From NCBI GenBank assembly GCA_018671635.1, contig JABHHG010000232.1, positions 1 to 16,372 of the forward strand: a stretch of DNA of 16,372 nucleotides, written 5' to 3'. The notes beneath the pieces were generated by a model that ran no database searches, was not told the origin of the DNA, and saw only the letters and a list, made by a program, of their open reading frames with translations. Shown here one piece after another: positions 7,714-15,421 of the stretch; position 1 is the first letter of the stretch, and every line of letters begins with the position of its first letter. Both the position numbers and the translations under genes were made by a program. This stretch comes from Fidelibacterota bacterium (GTDB lineage: Bacteria; Fidelibacterota; Marinisomatia; SCGC-AAA003-L08; D37C17).

Positions 7714-8453
7714 TGCAGATTAATTTAAAAGTGTGGCGTCAAGAAAATAGGCAAGCAATTGGTGGATATAAAAATTATTCTGTATCAGATGTTTCGGAGC
7801 ACATGTCATTTTTTGAAATGCTGGACAAATTAAATAATGAATTAGTCCGAAAGGGTGAAGATCCCATTGCCTTTGATCACGATTGCCGTGAAGGAATTTG
7901 TGGTTCTTGTGGCGTAACCATTAATGGTCGTGCACACGGCCCACTACGTGGCGTAACCTCTTGTCAGTTACATATGCGAAGTTTTAAAGATGGCGATACA
8001 TTAGTTGTTGAGCCATGGCGGGCCGCATCTTTTCCAGTGATTAAGGATCTGGTGGTTGATCGTAAGTCATTTGATCGAATTATGGAATCGGGGGGTTATG
8101 TGTCTATCAATACAGGCGGAACTCCTGATGCAAATGCTATACCAATTCCCAAAATAGACGCAGACGCAGCTTTTGATTCTGCCACATGTATAGGATGTGG
8201 TGCATGCGTAGCAATTTGTAAAAACTCAGCTGCCATGTTATTTGTAGGTGCAAAAGTTACCCAGTTTACCAAACTTCCTCAGGGAAAGGTTGAGCGCAGA
8301 GAACGTGTAAAAAATATGGTTGCTCAAATGGACGCTGAAGGATTTGGTAGTTGTACTAATACAGGTGCGTGTGAGGCTGAATGCCCTAAAGAAATTTCGC
8401 TCACAAATATTGCCACTTTAAATAAAGAGTATCTTAAAGCAAGCCTTTGTTAG
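7713..8453 (+). CDS. sdhB: Succinate dehydrogenase iron-sulfur subunit (SdhB)
   Basis: This subunit passes electrons from FAD to the membrane heme subunit through three iron-sulfur clusters. All ligands are present. Cys58, Cys63, Cys66 and Cys84 fit the N-terminal ferredoxin-type [2Fe-2S] site. Cys159, Cys162, Cys165 and Cys224 fit [4Fe-4S]. Cys169, Cys214 and Cys220 fit [3Fe-4S]. The C-terminal spacing SCTNTGACEAECP is typical of the Bacteroidetes-type enzyme. Length (246) is normal for this class. The start ATG 7713 overlaps the sdhA stop (TAATG), with AAGGAG at 7698-7703. The gene is the last of the run and is followed by a strong hairpin terminator. Confidence 0.97.
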   Translation: MQINLKVWRQENRQAIGGYKNYSVSDVSEHMSFFEMLDKLNNELVRKGEDPIAFDHDCREGICGSCGVTINGRAHGPLRGVTSCQLHMRSFKDGDTLVVEPWRAASFPVIKDLVVDRKSFDRIMESGGYVSINTGGTPDANAIPIPKIDADAAFDSATCIGCGACVAICKNSAAMLFVGAKVTQFTKLPQGKVERRERVKNMVAQMDAEGFGSCTNTGACEAECPKEISLTNIATLNKEYLKASLC

Positions 8454-8474
8454 ACATATTAATTTTTAAGTAAT

Positions 8475-8507
8475 AAAAAAGGCGATATATTTCTATCGCC
8501 TTTTTTT
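8475..8507. terminator. Bidirectional intrinsic terminator between sdhB and tonB
   Basis: The stem GGCGATA (8481-8487) pairs perfectly with TATCGCC (8494-8500) around a 6-base loop. Six A residues precede it and seven T residues follow, so the structure ends in a U-tract on either strand. It sits 21 bases after sdhB and 22 bases after tonB, which converge here, and can terminate both transcripts. Confidence 0.92.
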
Positions 8508-8529
8508 GTAACGTTAATTTATGTAAAAA

Positions 8530-9147
8530 TTAATTTGTTAATGAGAACACAACAGGTACGGTTTGATAAACTCCAACTTTTTTATCACGTTGTTGTGCAG
8601 GATACCATTTTGATCGTTTCACGGCAGTAACAGCCGCTTCATCTAAGCCCGTATTTGGCATTCCTTTCGTAACGAATACTTGAGAAACATTTCCCTTTAT
8701 ATCAATAAAAAATTGAACATACACCGTGCCTTCGATTCCCGCTTCTTGTGCAATATCAGGATATATTGGCCTAATAGGTACTCGTGGTTTGGGTGGTTTA
8801 TCAAATGGAATAAATTTGAATTTTGGTGCATCTTGTGGTGGCGGTGCGCCCCAAGGTTCAAATTCATCAAAGTCTGTATCTTCGATTGTAATATCATCAT
8901 CAAAAAATTCATCTTCAGATGCGACCGGTACAGAAGGTCTTGCAGGCGGTTCGGGAATTTTTATTTGCTCAGTTTGTGGAATATCAAATGATTCAATTTC
9001 TTCAATGATAGTATAATCCATCTTTTCAGATTCACCTAAAAATCGGGGAAAAATGTAAAACATGAATGAAATTCCCAAAATAACACCGATGGTTACTTCA
9101 CGAATTCGAACGGGATAATGTTCTAATAATGGATCAACGCGCATCAT
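8530..9147 (-). CDS. tonB: Energy transducer TonB
   Basis: TonB carries proton-motive energy from ExbB/ExbD to outer-membrane receptors. The 205-residue protein has a cytoplasmic start, one membrane helix at about 19-35, a periplasmic linker and a C-terminal TonB domain at about 125-205. That domain shows YPDIAQEAGIEGTVYVQFFID, then LDEAAVTAVKRSKWYPA and a terminal VPVVFSL strand. The linker is unusual: it has some proline (residues 64-74 and 101-126), but its middle (78-97) is dominated by Asp, Glu and Phe. The start ATG overlaps the stop of the upstream exbD by one base, with GGAGA 7 bases before it. An ATG one codon later is also possible. The gene is the last of the exbB-exbD-exbD-tonB group and ends at the shared terminator. 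Confidence 0.93.
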   Translation of the reverse strand: MMRVDPLLEHYPVRIREVTIGVILGISFMFYIFPRFLGESEKMDYTIIEEIESFDIPQTEQIKIPEPPARPSVPVASEDEFFDDDITIEDTDFDEFEPWGAPPPQDAPKFKFIPFDKPPKPRVPIRPIYPDIAQEAGIEGTVYVQFFIDIKGNVSQVFVTKGMPNTGLDEAAVTAVKRSKWYPAQQRDKKVGVYQTVPVVFSLTN

Positions 9148-9557
9148 TATGGAGTCTCCGTCAAGGCGGCATAACTCAATTTCAATGCATTCGCTTCACG
9201 CAATTGTGTATGGATATCTGAAATCAGTTTCATGGTTGCATTTTCATCTGATTTTAAAGACACAGTAATTTTTGGATCAGCAACCATGCGCTCATACATA
9301 ATACTTGAAAGACCATTCATCGCAATAATTCTATCATTAACTGAAATTAGTCCATCTTTTGTGGCCCAGATGTACGCAGTATGGCGTTTACTTTCAAGTT
9401 TTTCAATCATCTGTGCGCGAGGCATAAGCACATCTAAGCCTTCAAATTCACGCATAACTGTGGTTACCATGAAAAATACAAGAAGCATGAAAATAATATC
9501 AGGCATTGATGCGGTTGATACTTCTTTACTTGTATGGGTTTTTCTTACAATTTTCAT
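9147..9557 (-). CDS. exbD: ExbD/TolR-family biopolymer transport protein (second copy)
   Basis: ExbD subunits form the stator partner of the ExbB proton channel. The 136-residue protein has the usual plan: a short basic N-terminus, one helix at about 19-38 beginning with Ser-Met-Pro-Asp, and a periplasmic domain. Asp20 matches the membrane aspartate essential for proton coupling in this family. The start follows the stop of the first exbD with no intervening base, and its own stop overlaps tonB. It differs clearly from its neighbour (Ser-Met-Pro-Asp rather than Ser-Met-Ala-Asp, and different periplasmic sequence), so this is an old duplication. The two may form a heteromeric pair. Confidence 0.93.
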   Translation of the reverse strand: MKIVRKTHTSKEVSTASMPDIIFMLLVFFMVTTVMREFEGLDVLMPRAQMIEKLESKRHTAYIWATKDGLISVNDRIIAMNGLSSIMYERMVADPKITVSLKSDENATMKLISDIHTQLREANALKLSYAALTETP

Positions 9558-9959
9558 TTAAAAACTCGGTGGATTCGCGATTGAAATTTTTTGAGCTTTT
9601 GCAGATTTTAGTTGATCCAATACTTTAATATACACTTGGTACTTTGTTCGGGGGTGTGTTTGTAATGAAAAAATCACTTTACTATTTTGAGAAATACGTC
9701 TTTCTGCAATATTCTTAATATCTTTCAATCTTGTAGGCTTATCATCTAAGAGAACTTTACCAGATTCATTCACAAGGATATTTACGATATTAATTTTATT
9801 CACTTCCATTTCATTACCTTCAGAAGGTAAAACAAGGCTAATACCCTTATCCATAGAAATAGTGGTGGTTACCAAAAAGAATACCAACAACAAGAAGGCA
9901 ATATCCGCCATGGATGACGAATTAATTTCTTGTAAATCTCTGCGTTTCTTTTCAATCAT
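9558..9959 (-). CDS. exbD: ExbD/TolR-family biopolymer transport protein (first copy)
   Basis: This is the first of two tandem ExbD-type stator proteins, 133 residues long. It has a Lys/Arg-rich start (MIEKKRRD), then Ser-Ser-Met-Ala-Asp leading into a hydrophobic helix (about 20-36), with Asp19 at the family's essential proton-coupling position. The periplasmic remainder includes ISLVLPSEGNE and a predicted alternation of strands and helices typical of ExbD/TolR. It lies 20 bases after exbB and abuts the second exbD. No good Shine-Dalgarno is visible before its ATG, which suggests expression depends on coupling to exbB. Confidence 0.94.
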   Translation of the reverse strand: MIEKKRRDLQEINSSSMADIAFLLLVFFLVTTTISMDKGISLVLPSEGNEMEVNKINIVNILVNESGKVLLDDKPTRLKDIKNIAERRISQNSKVIFSLQTHPRTKYQVYIKVLDQLKSAKAQKISIANPPSF

Positions 9960-9979
9960 AACAGATTAATTAATAAGCT

Positions 9980-10594
9980 CTACTTATTGTTGAAATGGTC
10001 AGTAATGCTATTGATAACTAAAGAGGTACTCTTTTGTAAGGTAATCACTTGATTATCAATAATGTACATAACTGTGTTTTGAAGGAGTTGAAGAATCAAT
10101 GCAACTACAAGTCCGAATGCAGTGGTCAATAGGGCAACTGAAATACCACCCGCTACGACGGCAGGAGAAATATCATTGGCCATTTTGATATCATTAAAGG
10201 CTTCGATCATACCCCATACCGTTCCCAAAAATCCAAACATGGGCGCAATGGCAATACTTAAAGAAATCCATGTCATATTCTTTTCGAGAGATGACATTTC
10301 CAGGCTACCGGCTTGATCTAATGATTTTTCAGCTTCTGAAACGCCTCTATCTGCACGCGATAAAGCGCCTGCACATAAGTTAGCAACTGGACCAACAAAA
10401 CCTTCACAGTTAGCCTTGGCAGTTTCAATGCCATCACTTAAAATAGTGTCTGAAATTGATTCCGCAAAAGAAAGGTCTGTAGCCATTCCTTTTAATAAAT
10501 GGTAGATTCGCTCAATCACAAATGCTAATCCGAAAATAAACACTATAAGGATCGGCCACATGAAGCCACCACCATCTAAAAATAATTGTACCAT
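9980..10594 (-). CDS. exbB: MotA/TolQ/ExbB proton channel family protein
   Basis: This is the proton-channel component that powers TonB. The 204 residues contain three helices: about 11-30 after the start MVQLFLDGGG, about 108-132 (SIAIAPMFGFLGTVWGMIEAF), and about 149-172 (GGISVALLTTAFGLVVAL). The second and third are the conserved ExbB/TolQ pore helices, including the Thr-Thr pair in helix 3. A cytoplasmic helical segment of about 75 residues separates helices 1 and 2. AGGGGA just upstream of the ATG is a reasonable Shine-Dalgarno. The gene starts 102 bases after ctpA on the same strand and leads the exbD-exbD-tonB group. TolQ is the alternative reading, but the adjacent tonB favours ExbB. 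Confidence 0.94.
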   Translation of the reverse strand: MVQLFLDGGGFMWPILIVFIFGLAFVIERIYHLLKGMATDLSFAESISDTILSDGIETAKANCEGFVGPVANLCAGALSRADRGVSEAEKSLDQAGSLEMSSLEKNMTWISLSIAIAPMFGFLGTVWGMIEAFNDIKMANDISPAVVAGGISVALLTTAFGLVVALILQLLQNTVMYIIDNQVITLQKSTSLVINSITDHFNNK

Positions 10595-10618
10595 AATTAT
10601 CCCCTATTTACTTTAATT

Positions 10619-10624
10619 ATTATA
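10619..10624 (-). promoter_or_regulatory. Candidate -10 element upstream of exbB
   Basis: On the minus strand, a perfect TATAAT lies 25 bases before the exbB ATG, in the 102-base gap after ctpA. I see no convincing -35 hexamer at 16-18 bases, and the region is very AT-rich. A separate promoter for exbB-exbD-exbD-tonB is possible, as is read-through from ctpA. Confidence 0.25.
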
Positions 10625-10696
10625 AAATTTTAAAACGTTGAATTTTAGCTTGAAAAACGAAGAGAAATTTAATGCTATCATCTGTAGAAAAATGAG

Positions 10697-12256
10697 TTAT
10701 TTTTGACTAATTAAACTTTTGGCGTCATCAAAGTGATTCAATGCCTCTTGTGCAATCTCATCATTTTCGAGCAATACCTTATACATTGATGATTTCCCCC
10801 AGATAGCATTAGCTAATTGTGCTTTAATCCGATTACCTATTGTTGACCAATTTTCAATTAGCTCATCCTTCTCAAACTCAAGTTCTTTATTATTCAACCA
10901 TTTGAAAAAGAGTTTTTGCTTACGCTTGTCCATCATAAAGTTTGCCTGAAATTTCTCGAATGTAGAATATGTATTTATTACATCAGATTTTAATTCATCG
11001 GCATAATTAAAAATTAGTCGATCTTTATGGGTGAGTAAGTTTCGAGTACTTTCAGAAAAATCTAAATCTAATTTAACATGATAATCAGGTGTAATTCCAC
11101 CCCCCCCAAAAACATCACGACCTTGTTTGGTTTTGAATATGGGTCGTGCTGCCAATGTTGAATCGGATGCCTCTCGGTCTTCATCCACTAAATCACTATA
11201 GTAGTCTTCGATTCCGTTGTCAAAGGAGCGTTGAATTAATCGGCCAGAAGGTGTGTAGTATTGCGCAATAGTAATGCGTGCAGCGGAGCCATCATTAAGT
11301 GGATATTGCCTCTGAACTAATCCTTTACCAAAACTGGTTTCACCTACTACAATACCACGGTCTAAATCTTGGAATGCGCCTGAAACAATTTCACTGGCAC
11401 TTGCTGATCCGCGATTAATTAATACCACTACAGGATAATCTTTATCTTTTCGACTCTTTCGAGCATAGTAAACATCATTAGAATTTGGGATTCTTCCTTT
11501 AGTAAAGAGAATGGTATCTCGCGAATCCACAAACATATCCACAATTTGAATGGCTTGATCCATCATGCCACCACCATTATTGCGTAAATCTAACATCACT
11601 TCTTTCATGCCTTCTTGTTCTAATTCATAGAGAGAAGTTGCAATTTCTTCCGCAGTGGATCGGGCAAATCGATTCACTTTAATATATCCAACTTCATCAT
11701 TAATCATGAAGGATGCCAACACTGAATGAATGGGAATTTTAGCTCTAGTTAGGGTTACCGAAAAATCATCAGTTCCACTTCGGCGAATAGTGACTTCAAC
11801 TTGTGAACCTTTGGGACCACGCAATTTTTCGAATACATCTTTCTGAGTGATTTTATAGGCGGATTCATCATTGATTCTCACAATTTTATCACCAGATTGT
11901 AATCCGGCTTCAGAAGAGGGTGTTTCTGGGATGGGCGATATAACGGTTATATAACCATCCATAATATTAAATTCAATACCGATACCTTCAAATTCAGCAT
12001 CAAACTGTTCTTGAATGGACTCAAATTGGTCTTCAGTGATATATGTAGAATGAGGGTCAAGTTTATCCAATAGTCCAACGATAGCACCATTAAGGATTTC
12101 TTCCATCTCTACTTCTTCCACGTAGTTTTCATTGACTAAGCGAATGATTTGGGTGAGTGTCTTTAATTTTTTGAAATGGTCTTTTGCCCCAGAATTGAAT
12201 CCATAAACCAACACGAGAGCCATTGTTGCCAAAATTACATATTTTAATTGTTTCAT
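10697..12256 (-). CDS. ctpA: Carboxyl-terminal processing protease, S41 family (CtpA/Prc type)
   Basis: S41 proteases cut envelope proteins from or near the C-terminus with a Ser-Lys dyad. The gene encodes 519 residues from ATG 12256: an N-terminal helix at about 5-19 (signal or anchor), the LDPHSTYI segment, a PDZ domain at about 85-173 (EGIGIEF then SPSSEAGLQSGDKIV-like PDZ sequence) and the catalytic core. The core contains NRGSASASE with nucleophile Ser286 and, 25 residues on, TSFGKG with Lys311, the family's usual dyad spacing. QYYTPSGRLIQ and GGGGITPD are also typical. A helical C-terminal extension of about 100 residues follows. The frame is open from TTG 12322 and ATG 12313. I prefer 12256 because it puts a short basic n-region before the helix; a GAGG lies 14 bases upstream, rather far. 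uvrA is divergent; exbB follows on the same strand. Confidence 0.93.
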   Translation of the reverse strand: MKQLKYVILATMALVLVYGFNSGAKDHFKKLKTLTQIIRLVNENYVEEVEMEEILNGAIVGLLDKLDPHSTYITEDQFESIQEQFDAEFEGIGIEFNIMDGYITVISPIPETPSSEAGLQSGDKIVRINDESAYKITQKDVFEKLRGPKGSQVEVTIRRSGTDDFSVTLTRAKIPIHSVLASFMINDEVGYIKVNRFARSTAEEIATSLYELEQEGMKEVMLDLRNNGGGMMDQAIQIVDMFVDSRDTILFTKGRIPNSNDVYYARKSRKDKDYPVVVLINRGSASASEIVSGAFQDLDRGIVVGETSFGKGLVQRQYPLNDGSAARITIAQYYTPSGRLIQRSFDNGIEDYYSDLVDEDREASDSTLAARPIFKTKQGRDVFGGGGITPDYHVKLDLDFSESTRNLLTHKDRLIFNYADELKSDVINTYSTFEKFQANFMMDKRKQKLFFKWLNNKELEFEKDELIENWSTIGNRIKAQLANAIWGKSSMYKVLLENDEIAQEALNHFDDAKSLISQK

Positions 12257-12392
12257 CGTTCTGAAAGTTACCTCATTTTCATGATAAGTATAAACTATTG
12301 ATTCAACGTCCATTTGTTCCAAAATAGCATGGAAAAATTAGAAATATTACTTTCAATCATTTTCAGTTACATGTAGTTTACTGGCTTAATCT

Positions 12393-15239
12393 ATGAAAGA
12401 AAACTCCGAAATAAAATTCAAATTTAAAGACCGCATCTATGTGAAGGGTGCCCGCGAGCACAATCTAAAAAATATAGATGTAGAAATCCCTCGCAATAAA
12501 TTAGTGGTGATTACAGGGCTTTCAGGTTCGGGAAAATCTTCGTTGGCATTTGATACTATTTATGCAGAGGGACAGCGACGATATGTAGAATCCCTCTCTG
12601 CTTATGCACGACAATTTTTGGGTTTGATGGAAAAACCAGATGTAGATTATATTGAGGGTTTATCTCCAGCAATATCAATTGAGCAAAAATCCACAAGTCG
12701 GAATCCCCGTTCTACCGTGGGAACAATCACCGAAATTTATGATTACCTCCGTTTATTATATGCCCGTATTGGGGAGCAAGAATGCTATTCCTGTGGCGGT
12801 GCGGTACAACGACAAACCGTTCAACAAATTGTAGATAGAATTTTAACATTTAAGGACGGTACTAAATATCAATTATTGGCACCGGTAGTCCGTAGCCGTA
12901 AAGGTGAATTTAAGGATGTACTAAAGTCTATCGCAAAAGAGGGATTTGTTCGGGTTCGCATTGATGGTGAAACCATGGATCTCTCAGATAAAATAAAATT
13001 AAAGAAAACCAAGAAGCATAATATTGAAGTTTTGGTGGATCGATTAGTGTCGAAGGCATCCATTAAAGACCGACTGACAGGGTCTGTTGAGTTGGCGCTA
13101 AAGGTGGGAAATGGTCTCATTATTGTAGATGAAATTGGTAATGGTGAACATTTATTTAGTGAGCACTTCTCTTGTCCAAAATGCGAAATATCTTTTGAAG
13201 AATTACAACCTCGTGGATTTTCGTTTAATTCCCCATTTGGTGCATGTACTACGTGTGATGGTTTGGGTACGCACATGTCCATCGATGAAGAATTGGTAGT
13301 TCCTGATTCTAAGTTAAGTTTGATTCATGGATGTATTAAACCCATTGGCGAACAACCGCGTGGCAGTTGGTATGGTGCAATTTTAAAAAGTTTATCAAAA
13401 CATTATGGTTTCAATTTTACTACTCCGTGGAGAAAACTAGACCCTAAAATCCAGAAGATATTATTATATGGCACCAAACCGGGTGAAAAATTCACTATGG
13501 AGTACCAATCTGATACCTTTTCTGGTACATCGAACCGTATCTTTGAAGGGGTAATTCCCAACCTCCATCGTCGATATACCCAAACTAAATCTGGACAAAT
13601 GCGAGATTGGATAGAGAAATTCATGACCATTCAATCATGCCCCGATTGTAAAGGTGCTCGCTTAAAAAAATCAAGTTTGGCTGTATTTATTGGCGGAAAA
13701 AATATTGTAGAGGTAACCAATGAAACAGTGGGTAATCTTCATAATTTTTTTAATGTATTAGAATTAAGCCCCCGACAAGTAGAAATATCATCACAAATTA
13801 ACAAAGAGATTAAAGCCCGATTAGGATTTTTAGTAAATGTGGGATTAGACTATCTCACTTTGAGTAGGTCGTCCGGTACATTATCAGGGGGTGAAGCCCA
13901 ACGAATTCGGTTGGCCACTCAAATCGGTTCTCAATTGGTGGGCGTGCTTTATATATTAGATGAACCTTCAATTGGATTACACCAACGAGATAACAACCGC
14001 CTCATTTCGACGCTCCAACATTTGCGGGATTTAGGTAATACGGTTATTGTTGTAGAGCATGATGAAGCCACTATGAAAGCAGCCGATTGGATTTTAGACA
14101 TGGGACCCAAAGCGGGAATCCATGGAGGTGAAGTGATTGCACAGGGAACGTTCGATCAAATATCCAAAAATTCTAAATCCACTACGGGTCATTATTTGAG
14201 TGGAAAAAAATCCATTTATTATAGTGATACCCGTCGAAAAGGAGATGGTAAAGCGTTACAACTTTTTGGTGCGCGGGGAAATAATTTGAAGAAGATAAAT
14301 CTGTCACTTCCATTGGGCAAATTTATTTGTGTTACGGGCGTATCAGGATCTGGAAAATCTACGCTTATCAATCAAACATTATATCCAATTCTTTCTCGAG
14401 AATATCATTCCAGCATGAAAAAGGCATTGGCGTACGAAAAAACTGAGGGCCTCCTATATTTAGATAAAGTGATTGATATAAATCAGTCGCCTATTGGTCG
14501 AACCCCTCGTTCGAATCCCGCAACATATACCGGGCTATTTACACACATCCGTGATTTATTTAGTCAATTGCCAGAAGCCAAAATAAGAGGTTATAAACCG
14601 GGACGATTCTCATTTAACGTGAAGGGTGGTCGGTGTGAGGTATGTCAAGGCGTGGGACTCATTAAAATTGAGATGCACTTTTTGGCGGATATGTATGTTC
14701 AATGTGAAGACTGCAAAGGGCATCGATATAATCGTGAGACCTTAGAAATTACCTATCGGGGTAAGAATGTATATGATGTGTTAGACATGACCATCGAAGA
14801 AGCATTAAAATTCTTTGAACATCATAAAATGATACATCGTAAGCTGATTACCTTATCAAATGTGGGACTAGGATATATTAGGTTGGGGCAACAGGCCACC
14901 ACATTATCAGGAGGCGAATCGCAACGGGTTAAATTGGCATCTGAATTATCTCGTTCGGGTACAGGTCGCACCTTATATATTTTAGATGAACCTACCACGG
15001 GTCTTCATTTTGAAGATGTAAAAATGTTGTTGGATGTCTTGCAAGGTTTGGTGGACAAAGGCAATACGGTGGTTGTAATCGAACATAATTTAGATGTAAT
15101 CAAGTCATCCGATTGGATTATAGATTTAGGCCCTGAAGGCGGTGAAGGTGGTGGGCTTATTATTGCAGAAGGAACTCCTGAAGAAGTGGCAACCGTTAAA
15201 AAATCATTCACAGGTCAATTCTTAAAAGAAATTTTGTAG
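12393..15239 (+). CDS. uvrA: Excinuclease ABC subunit A (UvrA)
   Basis: UvrA is the damage-sensing ATPase that loads UvrB in nucleotide excision repair. The 948-residue protein is complete, with both ABC modules. Module 1 has Walker A GLSGSGKS at 42-49, signature LSGGE at 497-501 and Walker B YILDEP at 520-525. Module 2 has Walker A GVSGSGKS at 649-656, signature LSGGE at 838-842 and Walker B YILDEP at 862-867. Two zinc modules are intact: Cys261, Cys264, Cys285, Cys288 and Cys748, Cys751, Cys771, Cys774. Further Cys-X-X-Cys pairs at 131-134 and 416-419 are common in UvrA. The start ATG 12393 gives a short lead-in before KGAREHNLKNID, matching the family N-terminus. No Shine-Dalgarno is evident. 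The gene is divergent from ctpA, and no clear hairpin terminator follows it. Confidence 0.98.
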   Translation: MKENSEIKFKFKDRIYVKGAREHNLKNIDVEIPRNKLVVITGLSGSGKSSLAFDTIYAEGQRRYVESLSAYARQFLGLMEKPDVDYIEGLSPAISIEQKSTSRNPRSTVGTITEIYDYLRLLYARIGEQECYSCGGAVQRQTVQQIVDRILTFKDGTKYQLLAPVVRSRKGEFKDVLKSIAKEGFVRVRIDGETMDLSDKIKLKKTKKHNIEVLVDRLVSKASIKDRLTGSVELALKVGNGLIIVDEIGNGEHLFSEHFSCPKCEISFEELQPRGFSFNSPFGACTTCDGLGTHMSIDEELVVPDSKLSLIHGCIKPIGEQPRGSWYGAILKSLSKHYGFNFTTPWRKLDPKIQKILLYGTKPGEKFTMEYQSDTFSGTSNRIFEGVIPNLHRRYTQTKSGQMRDWIEKFMTIQSCPDCKGARLKKSSLAVFIGGKNIVEVTNETVGNLHNFFNVLELSPRQVEISSQINKEIKARLGFLVNVGLDYLTLSRSSGTLSGGEAQRIRLATQIGSQLVGVLYILDEPSIGLHQRDNNRLISTLQHLRDLGNTVIVVEHDEATMKAADWILDMGPKAGIHGGEVIAQGTFDQISKNSKSTTGHYLSGKKSIYYSDTRRKGDGKALQLFGARGNNLKKINLSLPLGKFICVTGVSGSGKSTLINQTLYPILSREYHSSMKKALAYEKTEGLLYLDKVIDINQSPIGRTPRSNPATYTGLFTHIRDLFSQLPEAKIRGYKPGRFSFNVKGGRCEVCQGVGLIKIEMHFLADMYVQCEDCKGHRYNRETLEITYRGKNVYDVLDMTIEEALKFFEHHKMIHRKLITLSNVGLGYIRLGQQATTLSGGESQRVKLASELSRSGTGRTLYILDEPTTGLHFEDVKMLLDVLQGLVDKGNTVVVIEHNLDVIKSSDWIIDLGPEGGEGGGLIIAEGTPEEVATVKKSFTGQFLKEIL

Positions 15240-15421
15240 CTCCGCGCAGGGATTAGGGGTTGGGTTTCAGGTTTTAGTAAAGCTACTTATGACAAACTAT
15301 GACCATTTATGACATTTCATATTTTTATCTAACTATCTAATCTCCAACATCTAAGTGTCTAGTCTCTAATAATTTTATCACGCCACCATTTTACTACTTA
15401 ACCTTTTCACTAATTCTACTA
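15240..15421. repeat. Low-complexity convergent intergenic region with short repeats
   Basis: This 182-base gap between convergent uvrA and the endonuclease-like gene holds no reading frame or hairpin terminator that I can support. It shows three visible patterns. First, G-runs at 15249-15251, 15256-15259, 15262-15264 and 15270-15271. Second, ATGAC repeated exactly every 10 bases at 15289, 15299 and 15309. Third, a pyrimidine-rich stretch (15327-15370) with six CTA trinucleotides, several as TCTAA. It looks like decayed short tandem repeats rather than a functional element. Confidence 0.5.

Noticed and set aside
8726..9016. Open frame on the plus strand opposite tonB
   Set aside because: It is Ser/Gly-rich low-complexity sequence created by the acidic and proline codons of tonB, with no recognisable domain.
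12869..13282. 137-codon open frame on the minus strand inside uvrA
   Set aside because: It is fully covered by conserved uvrA sequence, including a zinc module, and has no family resemblance.
14509..14519. GTTCGAATCCC, identical to a tRNA T-loop core
   Set aside because: It lies in frame inside the conserved RTPRSNPATYTG segment of uvrA, and no acceptor or anticodon stems fit around it.
15289..15313. ATGAC repeats considered as CRISPR or replication iterons
   Set aside because: There are only three 5-base units with 5-base spacers and no neighbouring cas or replication-initiator gene.
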